A DNA stretch of 64,000 nucleotides from Cafeteria roenbergensis (GCA_008330645.1 VLTN01000067.1:1-64000); one strand, 5' to 3'. Positions 1-15,000 are shown, numbered from the stretch's first letter. Notes: generated from the letters alone by a model not told the origin. Program-made: numbers and translations.

Positions 1-3000
1 CCCGAGCTACACGGTGGCACCGAACTGGCACACGGAGGTGGACGACTTCCCGACGGATCAGTTCACCGTTTCGTTCTGGGCCAAGTCCGTTGGCTACTGG
101 CACACAGGTGGCAGCACCCAAACGAAGTTTCTGTTCCACATCAAGGGGCCGAACAACTTCAACCTGGCCTCCATCTACGCGTACCAGGACGACCTTTACG
201 TGACTGTGATGGACTACAGCTACGGCTACACCTACAACTACTGGCAGCCGTCGTCCACGTCCGAGCCCACTTGGACCCACGTGGCCCTGACGTTCAACAC
301 CAGGGAGTCGTCATGCGCTACCCGTACCATGGTGTACATAGACGGCATCCTCAGGAGCAACTACTGCTATGGAAATGGGGAGGCGCTCACCCGCAGCGCC
401 AAGATTCTTCTGAACGCCAGGTGGTACTCATCCACCTACACTGACTCGTATGCCAACCCCAGCTACACTGACTACACTGGGATGTCCATGGCAGAGTTTG
501 CCATCTTCGACAAGGCGCTCGACCCAACGAGCATCGCGACGCTGGCAGCCGGCCAGGTGCACAAGTCCCACGCGGATCTGTACGCCCTGTGGAACGGGGA
601 CAGCGCGGTGACCACCGATGGGCGCCAGTTTTCGTACTGGAACGACACCAAGAGCGGCCGCCGCATCCAAGACACCCTGTCCGCGGGCGCATTCCCTGCC
701 GACGTGGCGGACTTGTTCCACCCGAAGGAGGGGGTCTTGACCGAGTCAGAAGCAGAGATGACCGGCAAGGACTTCCGTTTCACCAAGTACATCCAGTTTC
801 AGCGGTCGTCGAACCCTGCTCTCGGCTATGCCTACTGCTACGCCAACTATGGAGGCTACCTGGTGCCCTCCAGTGGCTATGGCTTCCACATGGCCTTTTG
901 GACGCGCTTTGGCCGGCTGTCGGAGGCTGGCCGTGCAGCATCGTACCAGACGCTGGTGTCGGCCTACTACAGTTCCAGCAACCAATTCAGCGTGTACAGG
1001 GGCTCGGATTCGGATACGACGCTCAACTACTTCATCGGTGACCGCCAGGGCACCATGGCCAACGGCTGGCAGAACGACGCCAACTGGCACTTGTACACCT
1101 TCGAGTACGCCCGCTCGTCGAGCTGCTCGGACTACTGGGCAGCACGAGTCACCGTGGACAAGGGGGATGTCGTGGATTCTTCTGAGACGTGTTCGTTTTC
1201 TTCGTCCTACTATTGGACGCACTACTACTCATACGACATGGTCATTGGGCGCCGGATCCAGTCGTCGTCGTACGGCTCGTACTCAGCTTCCACGTGCAAC
1301 TTGTACCTCGACATTGCGCAATTCGTGGTCTACCAGGGCGTGTCTGATTCGTCTGTGAACTTCATGCTGACCCCGGCAGAGCTGGCTTCGCTCTACGACG
1401 CGACCGACCTGCCAGCGACGATTGGTACCAAGAGCGTCAAGTACATGTACGGCTATCTGACTACTGACACGGAGGCCTATGCCAGGGGCTCTCACTCAAG
1501 CGTGTCTTCGAACGACGACATCAACTATGTCTACAGTCACTCCACAACTTCGACAACCTATCGCATTCAACTGCGGCACATCAAGCACCATCCATCCCCG
1601 TCCCAAGTACGTGAGCGACAGCCGACGGAACGCAATGGACAAGCGTCCCGAAGGCGGTTCTTTTGCGCACTGGGACATCCGCAACGACGAGGGCCTGTCG
1701 TACCTCTCGTCCAAGTCGCCGCATTCGGTGACGAACTGGCCTGCAGGCGACTTCAGCGTGAGCCTGTGGCTGCGAGCGACGGGGGGCATGGTGCAAGGCA
1801 CCGGCACCACAGCCACGCTGCTGTCGTTCGCCTCCAGCGGCGCCACTCCAGCCTTTGAGCTCCGCATGTCCAGCTCGTTCACGGGTCCGCTCACAATCGC
1901 GCTGGGAGAGGAGAGCGTGTCAACGTTCGCCGGCTCGACAGACCAGCTCGCGATGGGTCTGTGGCGTCACCTGGTAGTCACCCGCGAGATGTCCACCGGC
2001 GAGGTGAAGGTGTACTTGGAGAAGGAGGTGACCAACGTGGGCGTCTTGGCTGCCGGCTCTGCCACAGCTGCCGGGGACGGGTGCCTTGTGGTGGGCGCGG
2101 GCCAAGTTGGCTCGCCCTGCACAGGCATGTCTGCGTCCTCTGGGTTCCGGGGCAACGTCGCGCAGCTCAGCGTGTGGTCTCGCGTGCTGTCTGCGGCGGA
2201 CGTGGCGGACCTGTGGCTCGCAACGCCGTCTAGCTACCAGCCAGGCCTGGCGATCTCGCTCAACGCCGGCACTGCACCCACCGTTGTCTCGGCGGGTGAG
2301 TGGTTGGACGCCAGCACGTCCACCGACGAAGCGCCTGTGCTGGTCGCCAGCGGTGTGGCACCACCGACATGGAAGGAAGGGAGCCTGCTCGCGACGTATT
2401 ACTCGTGCGGCAGCTCAAGCTACTCGTCCTATGGCTACAGCATCTATGGCGGCCTGTCCACGCCGTCTGGTCTTACTCTTACAGTGAGCAGCTACTACCA
2501 ATGGCTGTGCATTTGGCCATCGGGTGTCATGGACGACACCTACTCGATCTACACCTCTGGGTCGTCCAATGCTAATAGTGTGCCAGCCCTTGAAAACGCG
2601 ATCGCAGCTGCGAGCGACCAGGCACTGATCGTGCTGATGTGCCCCTACAACGGCTGCTACTTGAGCGGCACGGCCTCGTCCAACGTGCTGTTCCAGTCGA
2701 TGAAGCTCTTCGGCGCCACGGAAGACAAGTTCCCGACGACGAACAAGCCATACCTGCTCATCGGGCGCAAGGGGGATGCCAAAGCCATTGTGAACGAGCT
2801 CTCAGACTACGGCACTTGTATTGAGGGCAAGGCCTCGGTTTTCGGCGATCTCGGCTCGACGATCACGATGGAGGCCGCCGACGGCAACCTGACAGAGGCT
2901 TCGCTCAAGCAGCCGGGCCTGAATTTGGCGCTCTTGGACCAGCACTCCCGCTCCGTGATTGGGCAGGGGTCCTTTTCGATGGCTGTCGAGGGCTGGCAAG

Positions 3001-6000
3001 GAAGCAAGGGCGTGCAGCAGTTCCTCCAAGACGCCCCCACCGATGCCGTGCTCGTGGGGGCTGTGCAGTCGCCATTCATTGGCGAGCTTGACGCCGCGAC
3101 CAAAGAGGCCCTGTCGGGCAGCTTTGGCGTGACTGTGCCGCAGACCTTTAGCATGGGGACCTCGTGGGCGTTCTTCGGGCTCAAGAACGCTCCACCGTCT
3201 TCGATGCCATCCGCCCACTCGCGCACCGGGGCAGTGAACCTGACATCGATCATGGAGTGCATGGTGCAGTCGCTCAGCATGGTCACGCCGGAGAACCTTG
3301 GAGCTACGGGTGTGACGGTTGGCTTGCCGCTGGCGTTGCAGCCTCAGGCGCAGTCGTTTGGCTTCCTCATGACGCGAGAGTCGCGGTGCGGGAACACGAC
3401 GTCTGCCGCGTTCGACGTTGCCACGTCAACGGGGTCCGTTGTGCTGGTCAACCCTGCGTCCCTGAATGCAGCGAGCTGCGACACGCATCGCCTCTTCGCC
3501 GGGTCGTTCTCGAAGCGCTTTGCCACGGCCTGGCGCGCGATGCGAGCCAACGGCAACTCCGCCGAGACGCTGTGGGAGTTCGATCACGGTCTGACGGCCG
3601 ACCCTGCTGACCTCGAGGTGTTTGCGGAGATGCGGTGCAAGTCGTCCAACAACGCTGGCTTTGTTTTCCAGCCCTCGTCATCGGTGCCCTCGACCGACTA
3701 CCCCCAGGTGTACAGCTCTGGGACGTACAATCTGCCATTTGGCGGCTTCACGTCCTGGTGGAGCTCCTCACAGGTGCGAACAATGGTGAGCGCGCCCAAC
3801 TGGATGTCGACATCGACGTCGTACGACACCCGCCGACCGACCGCATGCTACATTCCTCCCCACTACGGCGGCGGCATCAACGTGATGCCAGCCGACAACA
3901 GCGCGGAGGTGCGCGTTCGCATCGACAAGCTAAGCAACTCTCCCAGCTATGACTCGGGCTGGAGCGCCATGATGGCTCGCAACACCGCTGACTCGTACCG
4001 GGTGTTCGCCCACGGCCTTGGCAAGCTGCCTGATCGCCTTCGCGTGCTCATCCGCTCGGAGGAGACCAGTACGTGGGCGAGGGAGATGCACTCGCAATGC
4101 GACCGAGTCGCGTTGACGACTGACAACAACCCAAATTATGCTGGCGGTTGCGTGTACGCCTTTGACGAGGTCAACGTGTACGTATGGCTGCCAGTTCGCA
4201 ACGACGATGGCTCGAACATGTATGCCATGGCAGCGTATGCCTGGGGAAGCAACCAACGGAACGTGCTCATCTCGTCCGTGAGCGTCCGCGTGCAAGGCTG
4301 GGCCTCCGTGCGGCATGCCGACTACGAGTCAGATTGGCTGCGGATGGTGTCCGGCGATCCCAGCTCATCGCTCTCTTACCGCGAGGTGAATCACGGGCTG
4401 GCGGCGCTTCCGGAGCGTGTGGACGTTGCGGTTCGCTCCAGCAGTGCGAGCGCGCCAGGGGGCTACATCCACTTCGGGTCTGTGGGCATGTACGCCGGCG
4501 GAGGAGCTGACGACGCAGGCATCACATCGGCGTTCAACGAGGAGCAGGTGCGGATGTGGACCTCAACCAAGCTGGGCCGCGCCGCCTTTGTCAAGGACGG
4601 CTGGGGTGCAGAACAGAACACGTTCGAGTCTGCCACAGTGGACGTGAAGGTCCGCGCTTGGCGCATCAACTACGAGGCTGAGCATTCCGTGGGCATCGTT
4701 GACATGAAGATTCAGGACGTGAACTCGCCGCCCATCGCTCCGCCTCTCCGGCTCGCAGTCGTGGAGGACGCAGAGCAAGGCACCGTGATCGGGTCGTACA
4801 CCGGCAGCGACCCGGACGCTCTTGCGTTCTTGACCTACCGCATCATCGGCGGCAATGCCGATGAGACCTTCGCGGTGAACCCGGTCACGGGCCAGGTGTC
4901 CGTACCCAGGCCGTCCATGCTCAACTACGGCCGCCACCGGCGCTACCTCTTGCTCATTGAGGTGTCTGACGGTGCGCTTGTGGACACCGGGGTTCTCACC
5001 ATTGACGTGGAGAACCGCAACTCGGCTCCCAAGCTCTTCAGCAGCGAGTTCGAAGTCTACGAGAGCTCCCCGTACGGTACCCCTATCGGAGACGGCATGG
5101 TGGCCGAGGACAGGGACGAGGGAGACACGTTGCTCTTCGCCATTGTGGACGGCAACATTGGCAACGCTTTCCGAATTGGAGGCTGCTCTGGCGAGCTGAG
5201 TGTGAACGAGCCGGTGATGTTCGACTACGAGGCAAGGCAGGCCATTTTGCTCACGATTGGCGTCACCGATGATGGCCAGCCGCCGCTGAACGACACTGCG
5301 CTTGCTCTGGTGCACATCCTGGACGTGAACGAGGCGCCCGTGTGCTCGGTCGGAATGGAGAGGTCGATACTCGAGAACGAGGCTGCCGGCTCCCCGGCAG
5401 GCCAGCCACTGACCGCCTCGGATCCCGAGAAGCAGAGCCTTCGCTGGACGATCGAGTTCGGGGACGAGTCGGGTGTGGTGTACATCGACGCTGCTGGCTA
5501 CATCCGCGTGCAGGAGACGTCCAAGGTGGCGATCCCAGGCTCGACCATCAACTTCGAGGCGAGGAAGTCTTATCAGCTAGGTGTGCGCGCAACGGACGAC
5601 GGCGTGCCGCCGCTGTCGTGCACCACAACTGTGACGCTTACCATCAAGGACAGCAACGACGCTCCGACCAAGCCGGCCACGCCGCCCGTCCTGTTTATCC
5701 AGGAGAACAGCGACCCCGGCGTGATCGTTGCCCGCTTCCCCCTCGTGGACGAGGACACCATTGCCGCGGGGTCCAACGATTCTGTCACGCTCAGCATCGT
5801 GCCCGGCAGTCCAGGCTACGACGAGCTCACCATGGCGCACGACCCACGCACCCAGGAGGCTGTGATCCGCGCCACTTCGGTGAACCTTGACTTCGAGGCC
5901 TCCCCGTCGTTCATCGTGCAGTACACGGCCACCGACGCTGGCGGGAACGCTCGGGGCCCCCCCAGGGGCTTCACGGCCAACTTTACCGTGCAGCTGATCA

Positions 6001-9000
6001 ACATCAACGACCCGCCCACCTTTACGCACCCCAACGCTTCGGCGATCGAGCTGACCATCGGCGAGCATGCTGCGGCGGGAACCCCCCTTCGACGGTACAC
6101 TGGCGACGGCCAGGCGCCGGGAGTGGCCGAGTATGCCGTGGCCTACGACCCGGAGGGCAACTCGTTCGCGTTTGACGTGGACGCCTTCTGCACCATGTCG
6201 GAGGCCAGCCTGCCCGTGGGCGACCCGGCTCGCTGCGACGTCGCGGCTTCCCGTCAGCGGCAGGCGGAAGGCACCCAGGGCGTGCCGCCGTTCACCGCCC
6301 ACCCCACCCTTGGTAACTTGACGATGCGGGACAACTCGATGCTGGACTTCGAGACCGACCAAGTGGTCATGCTCTACGTCCGGGCGCGGGACACCGGCAT
6401 CCCGCCTGTGTCGCAGCATTTGACGGTGAGGGTGCACCTCATTGACGAGAACGACGCTCCCGTGATGACGTGCCCGACGGACACCGCCGAGGGAAAGCAT
6501 GCGGCCACGCTGGCACCACTGACGATCGCTGGCAAGCCATTCCGCGCGTGCAGAACGTTCCAGATGCCCGAGACTTCGATCGCGGGCTATCGGTCCCCCG
6601 GCTTCTTGCTCGCGGCGACGGACGAGGACAACAACCAAGTCGAGTTCCAGGTGGTGACTGGCATGATTGGAGGCGACGAGGCGCTGCCTGCCGGCTACGC
6701 CGACGGGTCCGAGCTCTTCGAGGCCAAAAACTCCATGGCTGGCGGGTACGTGCCCGGAGAACTGGCGGTCAAGGTGGGCGGCAAGTTTGACTTCGAGACC
6801 AGGCCCAACGTGGTGCTGTTGGTGCGTGCGTACGATCTGCCCAGCAAGCCCGGGTGGACGTCGAATATGTCTGAGCCGGTGCTGGTCGTTGTTGAGCTGA
6901 CTGACGTCGACGAGGCGCCGCAGTGGCGCACTGATGCCGACGGCAAGGTGCACCGCTTCGTGTCCACCAACTTCGAAGCCGGAGCCCACATCGGCAAGGT
7001 GCTTCCAGCGTTCGACCCGGAAGGCGCCTCCGTGATCTTCACTCTGGAGGGCAGCAGCACGCTGTTCGAAGTGGACTCGGCTACCGGGCAGCTGTCCCTG
7101 AAAACCGCTCTCCCCGGCACGGCAGCCATCGGAGACACGTTCGAGCTCGACCTGACAGTGTCCGACGGGGAGAAGGAGCAGCGGTTCAACGGCATTGTTG
7201 TCGTGAAGGTGGTGCCACCCAACAACCCGCCCGTGGTGGCGGACCAGTCAGCGACGGTGGCCGAGAACAGCCCCGCCGGGACCCTGTTTGGGGATGTGCT
7301 CACTGCAACCTCTGGCGATGCTGGCCAGACTGTGTCTTTCGAGATCGAGTCGAGCGTGCCGGCGTGGGGTGTCGACGCGATCCAGGTGTCGCCTGCCGGG
7401 CAGCTGTCCGTCAAGGCGGACATGCTGGACTTCGAGAACACGACGACCATTGTGCTTTCTGCCTACGCCGTGGACAGTGACCAGGCCGCTCCAGCGTACT
7501 CGCCTTTCACGATCACGGTGACGGTCTCCGACGCGGATGACATGCCCGAGTGCGTGTCTGGTGGCCTCGTCGTGAGCGAGACGGTCCGCTTCAACGACAC
7601 CGTGCGCGTGGGTGATATTTTCTGCGCCGACCAGGATCTGGACTCCTTCACGGTGGGAGTGCCCACTTCGCTTGCCAATGCCTTCTCTGTGACAGATGAG
7701 ACGGAGCCGAGGTTTGCCAACAACTCCATCAACGCGTGGCTCAACTCCACGAGCAACAACACCGACCCTGCCTCACTTGAGCTTCGCTCGGCAGTTTTGG
7801 ACTTCCTGGTCAGGCACCAGGCGACGGACGTGCGCCGATTCGCTGTCTTTGCGTTCGACCAAGCAACCGACCTGATGGACTACGAGAACAAGTCTTCCGT
7901 CCCGCTGCACTCGTACCACTTGCCCATCGAGCGTCGGGATGCCCTCACCCGGCAGGCGGACGTGCTTGTGATGCTTGAGGATGCCAACGAGCCGCCCATC
8001 GTTGTGACGCAGGGCTTTACGGTGGCCGAGAACGCGTCCATTGGCTTCGTTGTGGGCACCGTGGAGGCGTACGACCAGGATGCCAACGACACCATCTCCA
8101 TCTCGGTGGAGAACACCGACGGCAAGTCCAAGTTCGTGTTCGACGAGGCGACGAACCAGATCCGCGTGAGCGGGGCGCTCGACTACGAGCTGGCCTGGAG
8201 CTTCGACATCACCATCCTGGCCAAGGAGACGACGGAGACGCGGCCCGTTGCAGAACGCCTGGAGACCCGCGAGCCCGTCCCGGTGACGCTGACGGACGTG
8301 AACGATCTCAAGATCGACGGCGTCTCCGGCGACATGCCCTTCGACACGCGCGGCGGCGGGAGGCTTGTGCTGACCGGCCGCAACTTCGGCTTCGCCAGCG
8401 GCGAGTTCAGCCCTGCCGTGGACGTGCGCTTCGGCACGAACGCCGACCCGCACAAGTTCCGCGCCACCGCCTGCTCGGTGAGCAAGCCCAACACGGAGAT
8501 CACGTGCACGATGCCGGAGGGCGCCGGGTCGGGCCTCAAGGTGTGGGCCAGCATCTCGGCCCCGACCGCGCCCAACGGCGGCTACACGCAGAGCGGCTGG
8601 AGCTCGGACGGAGTGTCGCTCGCCTATGCCCCGCCTTCGCTGAACAGCACCGCGCGCGTGGGCACCGGCGTGATGTACACCGACGGCGGCGACGAGTTCG
8701 AGGTCCGCGGCGACATGTTTGGCCCCGTGGGCACCAACGTGACTGTGGAGTACGGGATGGAGGGTGCCTCTGGCGGCGACGGTGAGGCAGGAGAGGCCAC
8801 CGGGTTCGAGGACGCGTCGACGTTCCGCTTCAAGGCGACGGACTGCAGCGTGGTCGAGGCTCACGTGGCCATCCGCTGCAAGTCCGCGGCAGGTGTGGGC
8901 AGCGGCTTCGCGGTCCGCGCCAACGCGGCGGGGCAGGACAGCGGGTCGCTGCCGAACGCGCTCTCGTACGATGCCCCCGTGATCACGGGGGTGGAGCTGT

Positions 9001-12000
9001 ACAGCAGCGCCTCCGCGAGCGGCGACATGCTGCCGGCGCTGAACACGCGCGGCGGGGAGTTCATCGTGGTGCGCGGGCGCAACCTTGGCTTCTTCGCGGC
9101 CACTGGCAACGGCGGCGGCGCTCGCAGCGCCCCTGCCGCGCACTGCATGGCGGCGGGCTTCTCCGGGAGCTGCAGCCGCGTGCTGAACAACCACGACAGC
9201 GACGCGAGCAACGACATCGAGTCCTTCCCCTACTCCGTGGCGGTGTGGTACGGCTTCCCACAGGCCTCCCGCGACGCCGAGGCCGACGCGCTGCGCCCGC
9301 CCATCGTGGTGGCCGCCGAGATCGCGTCGCAGGACCAGCAGCGCCGCCTCTTCCGGCCCACGTGCCAGGTGCTGCAGGCCCACCGCGCCCTCGTCTGCAA
9401 GGCCGTTCCCGGCTACGGCGGCAGCCTCGTGCCTGTGGTGCGCGTCGCGGGCCTCGAGTCGGTGTCCGTGGCCCCCACGGCTGTGGTTCCGGCGTCGGCG
9501 ATGTCCTACACGGTGCCCACGGTGGTGGATGTGACCGGCGACGGCTCCTTCAACGCTCTGACCAAGGGCAACCAGGAGGTGTTCCTGGCCGGCGACTTCT
9601 TCGGCCTGATGCAGCACAACGCCGTTACCAAGGTGACCTACGGCCCGACGGGCACGGAGTACACCGCGGCGTCGTGCCTCGTGACGGCCGACAACATCCA
9701 GGTGACCTGCCGCACCGCGCCGGGCGTGGGCCAGTTCCTTCAGTGGCGCATCCAGATCGGGAACCAGTGGAGCCCGCTCGCCGGCAACACGTCCTACTCC
9801 TCGCCCGTGATTTCCTACTTCTCGGGCGACGGCTCCTCCAACGCGCAGACCGTGGGTGGCGATGACGTGTTCGTGCAGGGTGACAACTTCGGCTTCGAGG
9901 ACAGCAAGGTGGACTTCGTGGTGTACCGCATCGTGGGCTTCGATCGCGACGTGCGGTTCGAGGCGGCCAACTGCTTCATCTTCACGGCGCACACGATGCT
10001 CAAGTGCCGCACTGCGCCGGGCGCAGGCAAGGTCCTCGAGTGGCAGGTGTCCATCGCCGGGCAGACGTCGGTGGATCCCGTGACCGGGTACGGCCGCCCC
10101 CTGATCGAGGCGGTGGGCGCCCCGGGCGGAGCCGCGAACGCGCAGAGCCTGTCGACGGACGGCGGCGAGACGATCGAGCTCAGCGGCGCCAACCTGGGCC
10201 CCTCGGCGGACCCCGGGCCCTTCCTGGACTGGGTGCGCTACGGCCCGACCGGCGGGGAGTACTTGGCGACGAACTGCAGCCTGGACGGCGCGGGCCACGT
10301 CAAGCTGACGTGCCTGACTGGGGCGGGCGTGGGCGGCCCGCACGTGTGGAAGGTGAGCGTGGCGGGCTTCGTCTCCGAGATCTCGCCGCTCGTGGGCGGC
10401 GTGACCAGCTACGCGGCCCCCACCATCTCCCTGCTCCAGGCCAGCGCTGGCTCCGACGCGCCCGTCCCGACGATGGGTGGCACAATGATGACGCTGGTGG
10501 GCACCGACTTCGGCCTGCGCGACCCGACCGTGACGGTCAAGGTCGAGATGGTGCTGTCGGGCTCCCAGGGCTCGCGCACCATCTCCATCGAGCCCGAGAC
10601 GCCGACGCCCGATGCTGGCGCGGACATCGCGCAGGCGATCGCTGGCTCCAGCTTCGCGGCAGCTGGCTTCGCGGGGCCGTTGGAGGTTGTGCCCGGCAAG
10701 GGCTGGACGACGCGCAGCGGCGCACCCGGCCACAGCAACGGCCGGCCACTGCAGGCGCTCAAGTTCCGCATCCCGGCGGGCTTCGGCAAGGACGTTCCCG
10801 TGCGCGTGGTGGTCCGCTCGGCCGCGCCCCTCGACCCGTCGGCCCCTGGCGCGTCCGGCAGCCCGGTGACGATCCGCTCGAGCGCCGCCACCTTCTCGTA
10901 CGACGCGCCGGACATCTGGTACGTCAACCCGCGCCTGGCCACGGAGCCCCAGTGGGACGGCTGGTACCAGCTGGACATCATCGGCGAGAACCTGTGCAAC
11001 GGCGAGCTCGGCTGCATCGTGGTGAGCGTGAGCGACCGCACGAACACGTCCGACTTCGGCACCATCGGGTTCGTGAACGACATCAGCGTGGGCCAGAACA
11101 CGATGCGCGACGCCGAGAGGCACGACCGCGTGACCATCTTCGTGACGAACAAGCAGGGCGCAGTGCGCATTTCGGTCGGCAACCAGAAGTCCATCGTGAA
11201 GGCCTTCTCCAGGCTGGCGCCGGCGCTCGGCCGCGAGCAGTCGTACAGCTCTGAGACCTTCTCGTCGGACGGCTCGGGCGCAACCATCTCGCTGCGCGGC
11301 TGCAACTGGGTGCGCGGCGAGACGCTCGTCAAGGTGGGCGGCTACGACTGCGTGATCCAGTCCTTTACCGACCCCACCAACCAGGCAGAGGACCCCGGGT
11401 GCAGCCGCGAGGAGTCGCAGGCGACCATCGTGTGCGCCCTTCCCGCCGGCGTGGGCAAGGAGAACGCTGTGACTGTGCTGATCCAGTCCGGCGACGGCAG
11501 TTCGCTGTCCTCGGACGGCGGTTCCAGCCCGACCCCCACCCCGTCGCCGACCCCCGCCGCCGCGTCCCCGTCTTCCTCGCCGGCTGCTGCGGCGTCTGCG
11601 TCAGCCACAGCCTCGCCGTCAGCCACGCCAACAGTCGCCGCCTCCCCTGCACCGTCCACCGCGACGCGTCGCATGCTTGCGGCGGCGGCGGCGCCTGTTG
11701 CCGTGGCAGCAGCAGCCCCGGCGGGCCTGCCGGCCGCAGCGGCGCCCGTCCGCGTGGCCGCCCCGTCTCGCCCCCGCATGCTGCAGGCCTCTCCCACCCC
11801 GTTCCCGGCCTCGGACGTGACTCCCGCGCCCCAGTTCGAGCCGGCCTCGTACTCGGACCAGAACGTCGTGCCCCAGGCCGCGGCTTGCTCTTCCAACTGC
11901 ATTGAGTTCCGCGCCCCCGTGATCACCAGCATTTCGATGCGTGACGGTATCGCGGCGGACCGCGCTGCTGACGGAGGGGAGCGCGAGCTGGTCGCGCTCA

Positions 12001-15000
12001 TCGTCGAAGGCACTCCCTCGGTGTCGATCGAGCTGCCCACCCACGCGTCGGTGCTCGTGTTCAAGGGCACGGACTTCGGCCTTCGCGGCATGGTGGTGCT
12101 CCGGCCGCGCGTTGGCTCCGGCGCCTCGCCCATCATCGTGTACCCCGACCCCGCGGCGGGCGACTGGACGTCCACGCAGGTGACGGCCCGTCTCCCGGGC
12201 AGCGAGGGCCACGGCTGGACCGTGGAGCTGTGGCAGGGCGTGACCGTTGCGGACGCCAACCGCGGCCCGCAGATGCAGTCCTCGCCCGCGACCATCAGCC
12301 TCAGCTACCGCTACCCCACGGTCTCGCTCGCCACCCCGCTCACCATCGGCACTGCTGGCGGCGAGGTCGTGACGGTTGTGGGGCGGAACTTCGGCGTGAG
12401 CGGCCCCAGCCTCTTCGTGCGCTTCCCCGGCGGCTCCTGGGTGGCGGCGCCTCTCGCAATGGCGGGCTCCTCGTCTTCGGCCGACTTCGGGCACACGCAC
12501 GCCCGCTTCGTGGCGCCGGAGGGCCAGGGCGCCGCAGCCGATGTGGAGCTGATGGTCGAGGTGGACGGCCGCCAGATGCCGCTCGCCCTCCGCGGCGTGT
12601 TCGGCTACCGCGCCCCCCGCCTGCAGTCGGTGTGGCCTCGCTCTGCGCCCACGGAGGGCGGCACGGACGTGGTTATCCGCGGCACGGACCTCGGCCGGTT
12701 CGGCGACCTGCTGCTGCAGTGGCAGGGCGACTTCGGGGCCCCGCAGCAGACGAACTGGACCGTGCTGTCGCACAACCACACCGTCATGGTGGCCCGCGTC
12801 CGCGCCGGCGCCGGCGTGAACCGGTTCCTGAAGGCCAGCATCTCGGGGCAGACGAACCCCGACTCGGACCTGCTGTGGAGCTTCTCCCCCCCGCGCATCG
12901 ACGACATCTCGCCGCGCAGCGGCCCCACGGTGCCCGACGTGCGCAAGGGCGACGAGACCAGGCTGACCGTGACCGGGTCGTCCTTCGGTGTGCGCGGCGG
13001 GAAGCTGACCATCGACGGCAAGCTGTGCGAGATTGTGTCCCACACCCACACGCAGATCGTGTGCGAGATCCCCAGCGGCATGTTCGCGGACCGCGTGGTG
13101 CGCTTCCAGAACGACGACTCGGTGCCGTCCGGCGTGTCCAACGCGGCCTTCTACCGCGACGCCCGGTGGTCCACGACCAACGCGTCCTTCTCGTACGACC
13201 CGCCCGCTGTCACCGGCGTGGACCCCAGCCGTGCGAACGCGGAGGGCGAGCCGCGGTTCGTCATCTACGGCCGCAACTTCGGCCCGCTCCAGACCGAGAC
13301 GGCAGTGATGGTCGGGTCGCAGGTGTGCGCCAACGCGTCCTGGACGAGCGACGAGCAGATCAGCTGCGCCATGATGCGGGACCGCGCTGGCCGCAAGAAC
13401 CTGACCGTGGACGTGGCCGGACAGCGCAGCTACTTCTCCGAAATCGACTTCCGCGTGCGCGTGACGCTGGTGTGCCAGGTGGCGTGGTACGGCATGCCGG
13501 GAGAGTACTGCCTGCCGTGTCCCGTGGGCGCCCTCTGCGACGAGAACGAGATCTACACGCCTGCGTCGGAGCCCGGCTTCTGGCGTTTCGACTTGATGAA
13601 TGCCCGGCCAAACGCGAGCGCGCAGGCGGAGAAGGCCGCCGGCAAGGAGGTGAGCGACGACTCCCTGTGGGTGTACGACGTGAACGGCGGCAAGGGCAAC
13701 GAGAACTGCCCCGCTGAGCGCCGCACCACGCGGCCGTCGTGCCAGGTGTACCTGCCGTGCCAGCCCGCCAAGTCCTGCATCGGCGACAACAAGTGCGCCG
13801 CCGGCTACACGTCCGAGCGCTGCGCCTCCTGCTCCGAGGGCTACTACCGCCTGGACGGCGAGTGCGAGGTGTGCCCGCAGAACCCGGAGCTGATCATCCT
13901 CGGCTTCATCGGCCTCGGCATCGTCGGCGTCGCCGCGGCCTACATGGCCCAGCGCAGCAACATCAGCATGTCCATCGGCATCATCGCCGTGGACTTCTTC
14001 CAGGTGCTGGCCATCTTCGCGCGCAGCAAGGTCAACTGGCCCGAGCCGCTCCGCGTGCTCTTCCGCATCCTGTCCGCGTTCAACCTCAACCTGGAGCTCA
14101 CGGCCCCCGAGTGCCTGGTGGAGAGCTTCGGCGCCGTGGAACGCTTCATGGGCACGCTGCTCATCCCGGTCATCGCCGGCAGCATCTTCCTGCTGATCCA
14201 CCTCGTGAAGCTGGCGTACAAGGTGTGCGTGAAGCGCGTGGACAAGGAGGCCCGCAACGCGCACCTCCCGACCATGATCGCGGCCTTTATCGCCATGTTC
14301 TACTTCCTCTACCTCTTCCTCTCCCGCACCGTCTTCGAGGTGTTCAACTGCGCGCCGACGGACCCGTCCGACGGCAAGACGTACCTGCAGATGGTGTTCG
14401 AGGAGTGCGGCCTGCCCGGCGGCGTCCAGGAGACGCTCATGCCGTGGGCCGTGCTGGCGCTCATCTTCTACGTGATCGGCTTCCCGGTCGTGTCCGGCTA
14501 CTTCCTGTTCAAGCACAAGAACGACATCAAGAAGGACCAGCTCCTGTTCCTGGTGAAGCTGCCCGAGGGCAAGGAGGAGTACGAGCGCGCCGCCCGCGAG
14601 CTCAAGGTGTACCGCCTGCGCAAGTACATGGGCCGCCTGTACCAGTTCTTCGTGCCGGGCAAGATCTACTGGGTCGAGATCATCCTTGCTCGCAAGTTCC
14701 TCATCTCCATCTCCACGCTGCTGTTCCAGCAGACGCCCACCTTCCAGTTCGCCATGATGCTGCTGGTTCTCTTCGGCGCCTACGCGCTCCACGTGAAGAA
14801 TGTGCCCTACCTCAACGTGTCAGAGCGCGACGCCATCCTCGCCAAGTGGCGCGACGAGAAGGGCTCCGCCAAGCAGGAGGAGATCAAGCGCCTCGTCGCC
14901 GGCGCCAACCGCAAGGCGACGCGCCGCAGCTCCATGGCGGCCGAGCGGCCCAAGTCGATGGTGCAGCACACCACGATGGAGGTGCAGAAGTACATCTACA

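Noticed and set aside
1607-1621. 15-base GT...AG stretch (GTACGTGAGCGACAG) as a mini-intron explaining the frame change
   Set aside because: Far shorter than the other introns (101-355), and its removal keeps the same frame, so it explains nothing.
7773-11123. Long antisense open frame inside the giant gene
   Set aside because: Shadow of strong GC-ending codon use on the plus strand; His/Arg/Ala-rich without domains.
11619-14792. Second long antisense open frame in the giant gene
   Set aside because: Same cause; the plus strand carries clear IPT and membrane domains.
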